A DNA stretch of 64,000 nucleotides from assembly GCF_003073045.1 (NCBI RefSeq), contig NC_037595.1:4142227-4206226 (forward strand), written 5' to 3'. The notes below the pieces were generated by a model that was not told the origin of the DNA, did not search any database, and was given only the letters and a program-made list of their open reading frames with translations. The DNA comes from Pomacea canaliculata (taxonomy: Eukaryota > Mollusca > Gastropoda > Architaenioglossa > Ampullariidae). Numbering within the stretch: the stretch's first letter is position 1; each line of letters begins with the position of its first letter. The translations under genes and the position numbers were made by a program. Positions 1 through 11,700 of the stretch are shown one piece after another.

Positions 1-145
1 GAATGTGCAAAAGTTCTTGTTTGATGTTAAAGAAGAAAGAAAGAATAGGTGTGACTGGAGATTGGGGTAGCAAGCAATGAGTGAGAGGAGGTGAAACTGG
101 ACACTTAATGAAGGGGAGGAGGATTGTGTTTCTTATTGAAGGGCG

Positions 146-600
146 AAGCCACTGCCGGGACAGTGGTGTTTTAATAGGGAGAAGAGAAAAGGATTCGGAG
201 AGAGGTGGAACGCTTGTTTAAGAGTAGAGAGCCATTTGCTAGACAGTGTGTCTCACTAGTGTGTAAGAGATCGAGTACATTTTAGTTTGGAGGTTGTGTT
301 AGTCGAAAGTTTTGATTGCCAAGACAGTGAGTTTTAATAGTAGATTCCGTGGATTTTTGTGATTGTGCTAGAAGAGCCATTGCCAAGACAGTGTGCTTCA
401 TAATGTGTAGAAGATTCAGTGGAGATATGTGATTGTGTTAGAAGAACCATTGCCAAGACAGTGAGTTTGAATAGTAATAGATACAGGATTTTGTGTGATT
501 GTGTTAGAGGAGACATTGCCAAGACAGTGAGTTTTAATAGTGTGCAAGGAGTTCGGTGGACTTGGTAAATGTGTTTGACGAAAGGAACAGCCATTGTTAT
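146..600. repeat. Decayed minisatellite, unit roughly 65-90 bp
   Basis: About seven imperfect head-to-tail units share the core TTGCCAAGACAGTG, followed by TTTTAATAGT and, about 30 bases on, GTGATTGTGTTAGAAGAGCC. The middle units (about 313-590) are the most alike. The outer units near 146 and 231 have diverged, as expected for an array that grows in the middle and decays at its edges. It creates spurious open frames on the minus strand. It lies in what is probably an intron of the gene whose first exon is at 5745-6024. Confidence 0.8.
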
Positions 601-3600
601 AGTGACTGTGTTTTCATAGGGTTTTTTATTTATTTATTTTTTTTATTAATAAACATAGGCAGACTCGTATAGGCAAAATCGTTTTGTTTATTTGAGTGAA
701 AGAGCACGCAATTGTCCGACTCCGCTGGTGTGCTCGAGAGACGCTAGCGGTGTCGTGACACAAGCCGATATAGAGCCGCTGAAGAAACGCGAAGCGTTAG
801 GGAAGGAAGATGGCGGACAGCGCCTCGTTGCTAACGTGTGTATCACGTGAGTGAAAACGACCCATTCCATTTTTTTTAGCTGCATCACTGACAGATGTTT
901 ATTAGAAAACAGAATACAAACGACAAGTACTTGCTTACTTTGCACTCTTGTTCTAATTAAAGAGTACTTTTGGCCCTAATGAGAAAAGTTGTCTTCTCCC
1001 CCACCCCCGAACTAATACCACGTGCCCTCCCCAGCGACCAGCTTAACACACGCAATGTAGTCTGAGAACATCAATTATGGACCTGCACGTGCAGATCAGC
1101 TTCGTCGGGCCCTCGCCATTCTGCTTCCACTAGACCAAGATGGCGGTGAAGCGTGACGGTGTGGGGGAGGTGTTCCTGGACAGAAGCCATAGCTTCCACA
1201 CTTTGAGTCTCGTAACTTCAACAGTATTTTTTCTCTTGAGCCTCTACTTGGGTATTCCCATAGCAACCGAGTTGCCAAGTCCCATAGCAGTTTCACGTGC
1301 ATGTAGGTTTGCAAATGTTCCCTACACAAGCTATTCTTAACCGATTAACCGATTAAATGCTTGTCTAAGTCCTGGTAAAAATTATTACAAGACGATTATA
1401 CAAAAACTTTGTCAACTTTCGTCCATATTTATGAAAGGTTTAAGGACACACAAGCTTTCAGCAGGTCATGGAAACCTAGTTGAAGGAACATGTTAGGATA
1501 ATCATAACTCTGCTACATTACTTTGTATCATATGGCGGTGGTAACCTGACAATAATGATGCAGGTGGTAGTGATAATGACTATAATTAGAACAAAGATGG
1601 AGGAGGAGACTTTACAGTTAATCAATAACAGTTAAGTCCTACACAAGCAGCACGAATATCTCTCTGCCTCTGCAGGAACTGTCGTACTTTCTTCACGATC
1701 AGCATCATGTCCACTTCCGGTCGACTCCCACCCCGAGTTTGTCTGTCGCACAATGCAGCAACACTCTCCTCTACGGTGAAACAACAAACACTCTGGCGCC
1801 ACCGAGCTCTCTGTGCGCTTTGGTGGTCGATAACCCTCCCCCTTTCCCCAACATCCCCCACCCACCACCACCACTACCACTCTCTCCATCGACCTGAGCC
1901 GTCCCGAGTGGTTTTGGCAAAGACTAAAACTTGCGCGCGACTGACCTGCCGGAGGTGGAGTGCCAAAATGGTTCTACTCTAATACTACCTTAATCCACAA
2001 GTCACAAGGGAACAAGTGAAAAAAAAAAAAAAATCGCCCAAACACTGTCCCTTATTCTTTTGTCCCAGAGCAGCACTAGTCAAACACTTGACTTTTTTTT
2101 TTTTTTGAAGTTCTGAACTTTTTTTTAACCATGGAACTATATTGTAATTTCTGTCGCGTGTCTTTTCTTCATAACTTCAAGATATTCTGTCTTCCCCATC
2201 CCTTTGAGTGTGTGTGTGCGCGCGAGTATCGAAGTGAGCCTCTTTCACAAGCCACAAATGTTAAAAGTTAGAAACCAAACTCAAGTTCACTCGACTATGA
2301 ACCACCCTGGGATTACCGAGTTTGCCGATCTCCATGCTCTACTTACGACTTCGCCAAAGTCAGATGAGGAAGGGTGACAACAAGTCGGGTATCAGACGAA
2401 CGGGCGTGTGTGTCCCTCGTTACTGGTATCATCATCTAGAAACTCAATAGCGAATTTTTTTCTTCTGTGACACGAGAAGAGTGCAGACCTACGCAAAAGA
2501 ACACAGAGCTGACTTCCGTTTTAGAATCGTGTTACACTGAGTTTCTGACTGCTGAAAATAGGGGCTCAGGGTGGGGCTCAACTCTTTGCTGAAACATTTT
2601 ACCTCAGAAGTGAGGTTAATCGTTGATGATCACCGTTGAATGAGAGCAAAATCAGGTAATCTCCCCGTTTAAGTGACCAGGTGCGAATTCGCAGTACCGC
2701 TTGATTGATGCGCCTACCACAAATTTTATGGAAGTATATTTTGTTTATTCATTCATGGATTTGTAACCAACAAGAGGCTTGACCACACCAGACACTCTTC
2801 TGAGATACAGAGAAGAAAATAATGGGTGAAAATATAGAAAACTACTCTTTAATCTTGATAACGACGATGACGATGATGACGATTATTGAAATAATGTCTT
2901 GGCAACCCCACCATTCCGGGCTTCTAGATCCCATCCAACAGGAGAAGGTACAGTTCCCCCTATTATCCTCTGCAGCACGTCACATGACAATTCTACTCAT
3001 ACAGGATTTTCCCCCGACCGACCAGAAACGGATTCACAATACGAGAAGGAACAGGGAAAACGGTTGGTATCTCATCCACACACACCCACACACATTCATG
3101 AGCGTCCGAAGAATAAAAAAATAAAAAAAAACTGTCATCATGCCGAAAGCACAACCAGTGAAGTATGTCGGTTATGCGATCTGAACAAACCTTTCTCGGG
3201 TAGGATGTAACCAGCCCACCCCACACGCGATCACAAGTGGCTTTATGATCTCTCGTCCCGCCAGACCCTGAAAACTGTTGATATGATCACAGTGTCCACC
3301 GCCTGAGGCCTCCCTCTCAACAATGTAGACCCCGCACTGATCAACTGATTTTTCTGGACTTTTCATCGAATCATTTTACTACTTTTTCATAAACCCAATC
3401 TGAAAAAACAAAACTTTAATCACACTGTTGTTGTAAGACCTCGTCGCTTGTCTGAATATTTTACATTTACAAACAACGGGTAGGTCGGGGGTTGCAGTGA
3501 ATGGGGATGAAAAGCTAGGTTGGGATCTTGATGGCGTCAGCAGCAGCATTTTCAAACGTTAATTTTTTTTTTAAACCAGAAAGCAAGCAACTGTTTTTTT

Positions 3601-5744
3601 TTTATCTGTTCCCGAAGTAAGAAATCCCAGGCATGTACAACCCGCGGATGCATCAAAGGAGGCTAAATGTTAATGCCGTTTAGCAGGCATTAGCAGCGTC
3701 AAGACCGCTTTGCTCACCGCGAATTCGGAAGCCTTGACAACAAAGAGAACACGGCAAAGGTGGAACTGTAACGATGTCGACAGCACGACAAGGCCTTACC
3801 TGCACAGGTGTCGCTTCGATCAGTTCCCCCCCCCCCTCCTAGAGAGCGCGCGCGCGCGAGGCTGAGTACCCCACCCACCACCCTCGTCCTAACTGTTCAA
3901 CTTGACGCCTGCATGTAGCTGCTGTGCGGATTGCTTTGTTCATTCAGACTGTCAGCCGAGACACAACCATCATCATTCCAGCCTCTCTTTTTTTTTTTTT
4001 TTTCAAGGGTGGTGGAGGAGTGGAGCAACATGTGCTGCAAACAATGTGTTGAGATGAGATTTCTCTCATGGGCGTCAGAGATGAGGATGGCCACCCTGCC
4101 TAAATGAATCAGTCTTTTTCTTCCTATTTTAATATTTTAAAAATTCAATCTCGCACGCTCGCAAACACACACATAGAGTACTTCGGCGCGAGGTAGGGGC
4201 TTGGTGATGACAGATGATGACTAATTATTCCGTGGTGGCCCCCAGCGGGTTTGATTTTTCGAACTGTCCAGAGCCATCCAAGCGTGAAAAACGTTTGATG
4301 CTCCAGCTGTTAGCTCCGGTGTCACCGTGAACTGCCTGCTCAACGGACTGGGACGACCACGAAGCCCCCACACTCTACAACATGCCTCGCCACTCCTCAA
4401 AAAATGCCCGCAGCATCGCCAGAAGTAGTTGAACCTTCGCAGTATAAGTATTTCTTCGCCGACTGCCCAGTACACCTGTATATCATTAACATATAAAGAT
4501 ACACCAACGGATGAATGACTACAAAAGAAGCAAAAGAAAATAATGCACCGAAGACTTCACAGCTCCTGCACTGTGGATTTCAGTTATGTCCTGAAAGTGA
4601 CCCACCCTAACCTCGCCCCCTCCACTCCCCTAATTCACCCCAGGCCCCCACAGTGCGAAATCACCTTTAGGTGGAAGCACTTTCCCTTTCAAGAACAAAG
4701 ATTCTTTACTTCCCTGAGAGGGTTGGGACCGCCGTTTGATGCGGCAATTAGTTTTCCTAAAAAAAAAAAAACCCCAAAAAACCAAACAGACCAGCTTTCC
4801 TAAGAAATGCTTAAAAATTGATCCAAATATTTGCAATCAATTGGCAATAACAATAACTCTGGCAAGTCTCTCAAACTCCGTATATTATTTATTACAAAGC
4901 ATACTTCACTAAATGTCAGGAGCAGCTACAATTCCTATTCTTCAACGTACCAGCTACACACAGCTCTGATATAAACAAACAATAAACGACACAATGTATT
5001 TTGTAAACTGTGAACCTAATTTTTAACACTGATTTAATGAATGAATGTTACTTTTACCAAAATACAATAAATTGTTATTGACTCCCCAGTGCAGACTATC
5101 CGACTTTTTGTGAGGACAGTAATGCTAAACCAAAAAGAAGAAAAATAATTTTTACATTAGCTCTGCTAGGTTCACATCTGAACAATCGGCGATAATCAAC
5201 ACAAGCTGTATTCTCTATGCGTCATGAAAAATATTGTTTACATGGTTGTGAAAACTGTCAAGCTGTTCATGGATGGAAACATTTTTGTAACTGTCTGACA
5301 TAACAGTAAAACCTAAGAAAAGAAATACTTTCAGCATTTTAAAAGTTTACACTTGATTACAAGAATAGAATGCTGCCCACCATTTCAATTGTTCGGTGAT
5401 CTCAGGTCACTTCCCACATTAACCCCTTGGTGCCGACATTTACCTGACCCGCTGTTAGACATGCACACCCGTCGCCTCGTTATTTACCGAAACTGGTTTT
5501 CCAAGCTTCGAAAAATTTCTTTGTTTTTGTTTGTTCCTGTAATAATGCAGACCTCTCCGTTGCTTACAACTCTCACTCAAATGGCATTCGCTACCTACAT
5601 CATCTGTTTCGTAGTCTTTGTATATTTTTCCAAATCATTTACGAGTGAGAAAACTGGTACAAACAGACAAACAAACCCACTGACAAGCGGGTAAGCGTGA
5701 GTGCCAGAATGAGTACAACAAAAAAAGACTGGACTAGTACTCAC
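601..5744 (-). other. Gene-free stretch, probable first intron of the NHS-like gene
   Basis: I see no exon here that continues the NHS-like reading frame and no other convincing gene. The intron opened by the donor at 5744 therefore probably extends past the left edge. It holds simple repeats (a GC alternation near 3847-3858, poly-A/T runs near 2023, 3990 and 4760) and two AAGATGGCGG motifs on the plus strand (807-816 and 1137-1146) that resemble YY1 sites and could mark a promoter. The open frames here are short, overlap on both strands and lack recognisable domains. Confidence 0.5.
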
Positions 5745-6024
5745 GGATGGGAACTTTTTTTGAGTCGAGGTGACCCACGCCCTCTTTGATCCGCTTGACT
5801 TTGTGGATAATCCTCTCCGTATGGTCGAACACCTTCTGGCACTCATCCGCCAGGTCACAGAAGAGGTCGTCCGCGTGCCGGACCAAGCTGGCCAGCTGGA
5901 CGAGGGCTCCTAGCAAGGCGTTGTGTGTAACCGCTACCTGCACTACTTCCTCACCCGTTTCCTCCTCTCGCAACTGTCGTCTGCCCAGGTACACGGGCTC
6001 GATCGTCCTGTCCGCGAGTGGCAT
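5745..6024 (-). CDS. Nance-Horan syndrome-like protein, first coding exon (partial gene)
   Basis: One exon encodes 93 residues from MPLADRTIEP to SKKVPI, ending in a good donor (C then GTGAGT) in phase 1. The start has the NHS/WAVE signature: a Met-Pro-(hydrophobic)-basic-(I/V)-(E/D)-P opening, an acidic spacer, then an amphipathic helix (VTHNALLGALVQLASLVRHA) matching the WAVE homology domain of Nance-Horan proteins. The acidic insert and the helix pattern suit NHS better than true WAVE/WASF, whose helix follows the start more closely. In vertebrates NHS proteins act at cell junctions and lamellipodia and bind actin-regulatory (Abi/HSPC300) partners; that role is inferred here. An upstream in-frame ATG at 6058-6060 would add 12 basic residues; I prefer 6024 because it matches the family start. 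The next exon is not seen, so the gene continues beyond the left edge. Confidence 0.65.
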
Positions 6025-6700
6025 TGCGGACAGTTTTCGTTGTTTCTTTTTTCCTTTCACATTATCAAACGAAAGACTGGAGGAGGGTGTTGGGGTAGAA
6101 GTCTGCCTGTCATACTCCTCGAGAATCTAGCCGGTTTGTCTCCGCCGATCGCTCCTGGCCATGACTGACGCTACTCACAGCAACGACAGTACATGCACGC
6201 GACACAACTCTCACACCGCGAAGGTGAGGCTGTTCCCGCAGCCGCGCTTCCTCCAGCCAATAGGCCCGTGACCTGACGAGGGCTTGTGTTTCTGCAACAA
6301 GTCACGTAATCGGTGACAATAGGTCCCGTCGTTCGCCCAACTCTTACTTCTAAACTCTGACCTCTTTTGTCTTTTTGTCTTCGTGAAGGATATTGTTTCC
6401 TGAAGGGAACCGCCCAATCAATCCGTACAACGAGAATACGAACACGCGGGAGGGAACACACCAACGGGGGAGTGGGGGGTCGACAGGTCAGAAGCAGTTT
6501 GAATGAGGGTCCGCCTACTCCACTGTGACCTATGGCAGGCCTCGTTTTGTATGAACAGGTCGATATCAACCAATCATTGGCCGTCCTGTAAAAAAGACTT
6601 TTTATCCGGAGGTCACCGGTTTAAAAATAAATAAAAGGCGACGGTAGGTTCTAACGAACGGTGGACAGGAAATTCTAATTCGATAAGTGATTCGAGCGAT
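6025..6700 (-). promoter_or_regulatory. Probable 5' UTR and promoter of the NHS-like gene
   Basis: This stretch upstream of the NHS-like start is visibly richer in CG dinucleotides than the flanking AT-rich DNA and has no domain-bearing open frame. I infer it holds the leader and promoter; I could not place a transcription start. Confidence 0.35.
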
Positions 6701-7284
6701 CGTTTATTCACGTCTATTGACAAAGTACACCGGCCGTTAGCTGTTTCTGTGACAGGAAGCTATGTGGCGATACCTGCAAGGACGGCACGCGCTTTGAAAG
6801 CACTCGGAAAACACCGTGTACAACTCTCTGCTTGCTGTCAAAGTGCACGGTCATTTCTTTACGAGTTAACCCGTATTTCCATTTGAATTCTACCTCTCCG
6901 GAAACGTGGTTTTGTTTTTGTTTTGGGCTTTTCTTAATCTCTAATGTGAGGAGCAATTTTTCTACGAACGAATTAAGAAGATTATATAGGACAATCTATA
7001 AAACGATGGCATAATTACGAACAACTTCATGTTTATTGATTACTTTCACTGCATCAAAAAAGGAACGGGTACACAACTATAATTAACCCACCTGTACTAT
7101 ACTTTTTTAAAAAAAAAACACCCTGACTTTGGTGTGAATATTTCGTGTTTATAATCATTCCCAAGAAGTACTTAAACTATTTTAATTATTTATATTGTAT
7201 TTCCGTAATTTTCATCTATATTTAAAAATAAGACGAACAAGTAGCAGTCTTTATAATCACACAACGCGCAGGATTATTATTATC

Positions 7285-7480
7285 CTTTAGGGGAGGTCTT
7301 CCTATAGCACAGTGGTTGAAGACAATTGTTATCACTCGATGTGGTGATCATGACTTGGATCATTGGTTCAGATCGCCCTCCGTTGCGATACAGCCCATTA
7401 ATTCCCTTCACTGTCATCACCCTCCTCCCCACATTGCAGAATTATTTTTGAATGGATCGAACAGTACTTTCCTTTTAAAT
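7285..7480 (+). repeat. tRNA-derived SINE, degenerate
   Basis: TAGCACAGTGG at about 7306 fits the pol III A box, and GGTTCAGATCGC about 60 bases on is a decayed B box (GGTTCGANTCC). A non-tRNA body follows. The spacing is that of a tRNA head in a SINE rather than a functional tRNA: no acceptor stem or cloverleaf can be formed. Confidence 0.5.
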
Positions 7481-8439
7481 GACTAACCCAGCAACTTTTG
7501 ATCATGACACGAGTCAATGACAAAAGGTGTTAGACTTGGCAGCTTTTCACCTGCTTTCTTAAGAAAGAAAAACTGACAATCCCATTCAGAGATCGATCAG
7601 CCGTAACACCTTTTAGTTGCAGTGTTGAGGTGACCTTTAGTTGCTTATTTATTCTGTAAGAACGGTGACAGCACTATGTCGCTGTTCCTCGTGAATACTG
7701 TGCGTGGGTGGGGAGTGGAGGAGGTGAGGCCGTTACTGTTGAGTTACCACCAGGTGATTCAGTCCCGGGGTATCAATCAATGGGCCACTTCCGGAACTTC
7801 AGCAGGTAAAGTGGGTTAGTAGTGTGTGAGAATACTAAGACACTGGCGCTCCGAGCGAATGCCGAGTCAAAAGGATGGAGGTCAAATCTTCGCGCAGCGA
7901 CACGCGCACACTATGGCCTACTACTGTACTTGCCCCGTGAGATGGGGCGATGGCTGAGGGGGCGGGGACAGCAAACAAAACTATCACAATCATTACATCC
8001 GCCCTAAATACCAGTAGGGAATTCCGAATCTTTCTTAGTGGTTGAGCTGGAGGAAAGTTTGGACTCTCAGCCCCAAACTCATTTATATTCACGGCTGTGA
8101 AATAGCCACCATTGCTCGTGTCAATTTGACATTCACGAAACCTACTTTGTAAAACAAAACGAAAATATATAAAAAATCTCCTGCTAAAACAATTACTGAG
8201 CTGGGCCAAGATGCTGACAGCATCACTAAGTGCTGTAATGGTTAATGGGCAGCAGATATGCGTACAAGTAGTTCAGGTTCAGCTGTAGCGTTTGGCGTCC
8301 TACACACCTGGCACCAGGTAACCTCTCAGTTGAAAGCGTTTCCATTTTCTTTTAAAAGCTACAAGATATCCCTTGTCTTTGTCATTTAGAAATGGCCACA
8401 TTACCCAGTGCAAAGGTTTCAAAACCAGACACACAGACG

Positions 8440-8660
8440 GTAAGGGGAAGCCAAGTGCCGGTTAGACCGCTAGAGCATCGGTAACGGGTTCCGAAGGTTA
8501 CGCTTGATATCCGTGTGACAATGTACTTTCCCCGTTAGACTCATCTCTGAAGTGGATAACTGATTTCTTTGAGTGTAGGGGTAGGTAATGCAGCGAGGGA
8601 GGGAAGAAAATGCTTAGCATGAGAATTGTCAAGTCTCTAACACCTCACTTCCAACGACCG
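8440..8660 (+). repeat. Possible second SINE fragment
   Basis: The run GGTTAGACCGCTAGAGCATC followed closely by CGGGTTCCGAAGGTTACG resembles the tRNA head (A and B boxes close together) of a molluscan-type SINE. Both boxes are imperfect and no target duplication is evident, so this is tentative. Confidence 0.3.
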
Positions 8661-8789
8661 AAAGGTTACAAGGCCATACATGTACTTTTTGTTTTAATAA
8701 TAGCTAATATTCTTAGAAGAAAATGGAGGCCAATGAAAGTAAACATTGTGAGCCCTTCTTTGCCCTGATAACACTCATGTTATAAACAA

Positions 8790-11700
8790 AATGGATGCCA
8801 GCAGATACAATGTCTTGGATGCACCAGAACACTGGGCATGTATTTATTTTCATCACGACACATGGCAGGTCAAGTTAAAATCTCATGTTTGTACACGTTT
8901 TTATGTAAACTGCAATAATAATCCAACAGCAGCTGAGACATGCAGTACTGGTTTTCTTTGTAAAGAAAAAAACAAAATAAAAAAAGTCCACCAACTGGGT
9001 GAAAAAAAAAAAGGCAAAAATTTTTTCATCATCTCTGTTAACAGTAGCAGAATAGCAGCGTTTAAGGCTTGCATGCACACATACATGTCTGCATGCCCCC
9101 GTGTTTATGTGGATGTGTGGAAGTAGCTGCAGCATGTGAGCAAATATTTTGGTGTGCAAGTGGCAAATGCCTCGGTCAGGAAATTCAGCGTTGTAACTTT
9201 TATGATGCACCATGCAAAAATGGACTGTTCTTTTTCAAGCTCATGTCTACCATTAGCTCAACTATGCCACCAAAAGACAAAAAGGTTGAATACAACAGTG
9301 TGATTTAAAAAATAAAAACATGACAAATGAATGCTGAAAGTCTGCAAAGGGCCATCATCCACTGCTTCATACTCAATATTTTAAAAGTCCCCTCCCTCCC
9401 TCTACAAAAATCCCCAAAATAAACTATTCAATAAAAATAAAAGCTTATATGTGGTACATGAAGACAAAAATGCTGGCAAGTGGCAACCTGATTGCCTACA
9501 CACAACAAAAGGTAAAACAACAGATGAGCTGAAGCACTATTTCACCAGGCAGCAAGAATAATAAGCCTCTACGGCATGAACTATCTTCTCACAATAAACC
9601 AACAAATGCAAAAAACTCAAGACAGACGGCAGAACAGATGCTAGAAAAGTTTGCAGCCCTAATACAAATTACCTTAAGTGTTACCTCGTGGAATTTCTAT
9701 TATTACATAAACTGTGAATTCAAGATTTATTTTTCAAAACAAATTTCATAGTACTGCTTGTATTCAGAAATAATAGGTTTTTCCCCCATGATCACAGCAG
9801 CAACTATATGGCTACACACTACGCCTGCATTTACATACACAGGCACATATATTTTGTTGTTCATGGTCTTATCGGCAATTATGGCTGCTTTTGCAAACTG
9901 AACTAGTGTAATAACAGCAAAACATCACATGAAAGACAAGACAGAAAGCATACTCTCCCGGTTCTTTTTTGCAAGTTGAAAGGGGGCACGGGATAGAAAA
10001 CAGAATGAGTCAGATGTGTGTGATAAAACAGAAGGGGTTCTGGTATTGTCTCCCCAATCAATTGCTTCCTACAGAGATCACTCCCATTTATTAACTGCTC
10101 TGTATTGAAATGATCAAAGAACACATGCCATATCCCCCAGTCAATGAACACAATTTAAGGAGCCAAAGAAATTTAGCTGCAATAGGTACCTAAAAATAAC
10201 TAAGGTAGCTGGACTGAAATAGCAATATATGGCTCATGAAATCCAACACTAATTTTAAATCAGAGGTTAATAGCCATTTCTCTCACATATTTATTTATAA
10301 GTATTCCTAACCCTGAATTAATCACCCGCAGTTTGGACCAACAAAGCATGGAATAATGCTGCAAACTCTTAGCCATCTAAGATTTTACCAGATAAACCAA
10401 CAGTAGTTTGTCTCCTGACTCAAACAGATCCTAAACTGTTATAATAGTTATTCTAATACCAAAGAATTTTTGTAAACTCCTTCCTTGGTGTCTGAGCAAC
10501 CAACAAGGAACCCCTTAAGTAGTCTTTTGAATCTCAAATACCCACCAATCACTGCAATAATTTTTTTGTCTCAGCACTACATCACCCAAATAAATAATAA
10601 AAGGGAAATAAAATAAAAAATAAAAATATATAAAATATAAAATTATAAAATAAACAGACTATGAACTGCATTCTTAGTTTGTCTGCCCCTGCATCTAAAA
10701 CCAACGTGTTATCCTCAACAAAAACTATCACATACCTGTTGCTACAGCAACATTTTGTTTTCTATGAATCAGGGAGTGTAGAGGCACTTCTGTCATTGCC
10801 AACTATAAGAACAATGGCCTTTTTAAGCACCCGCAGAATTATGAATATATCTATAAATATTTTGTTTATCTGTCTTCATTTTCTCCATACACTTTTTCAA
10901 CTAATGAAATGTTTGCCTTCAAATTTAAAAAATATGAACTAAAAAACATATGTGACATTAAAGACGACTTGTTTAAGACAAAGCAATTAACAAGTAAAAT
11001 GTCATACATCACTGAAGAAATGGTATCCTTCCAGAACAATCAAATGAGTGTACATTTTTGCTAATTTTTAAAAGCTTTTTTGTTTTTCCATTTCTTTAGC
11101 CCTGCAAAGACATCATTTTGTCTCTGAGAAGGCCCAGGGGAAAAAAACCATCTGACATGGTGCATTTGGAAAAGCACTTCAACACAGAGATTTAATTTTG
11201 TGCCTACTTACAGGTAGTCCTCGGGTTACGATGATCTCGAGTTACATCGTTTCGTGGTTACGACGCTCATTCGACTTACGAGGTTTAGCGAAAGGTAGAC
11301 TCATCTGATAACAGTGCATCAAAGAAAAGGAAGGCCATCACCATGAAGGTGAAAGTGGATATCATAAGGCAATCTGAGAAGGGGGAAACAGCAACAGAAA
11401 TTGGTAGGTCATTAGGACTTAGTCGTTCGACTGTCGCTACGATTATCCAGGATAAAGATCGCATTGAACATGTGAAAGGATCTGCTCCTATGAAAGCGAC
11501 AGTGATAACAACACGTACTGTACTCAGTGTACTGCACAATATTTTACTGTACTGTTTTAGGATAGGTGTTTGGATAGGCTAAGTGTTTGCAGTACTGTTA
11601 TCATGGTACAGTACTGTATGAATGTAGGATCCGACTTACGTCGAAATTCGGTTTACGACGCTGTGTAAGAACGGATCAATGTCGTAAGTCGAGGACTACC

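Noticed and set aside
1140-1340. Plus-strand frame starting in an AAGATGGCGG context, with a hydrophobic stretch
   Set aside because: 66 codons, no domain, no splice partner; more likely a promoter motif that happens to contain ATG.
4543-4803. Overlapping open frames on both strands (86 and 68 codons)
   Set aside because: They run through a poly-A/T tract, have biased composition, and match no family.
6171-6569. 132-codon minus-strand frame upstream of the NHS-like start
   Set aside because: Lies in the CG-rich leader/promoter, Cys/Arg-rich low-complexity translation, not in frame with the NHS-like exon.
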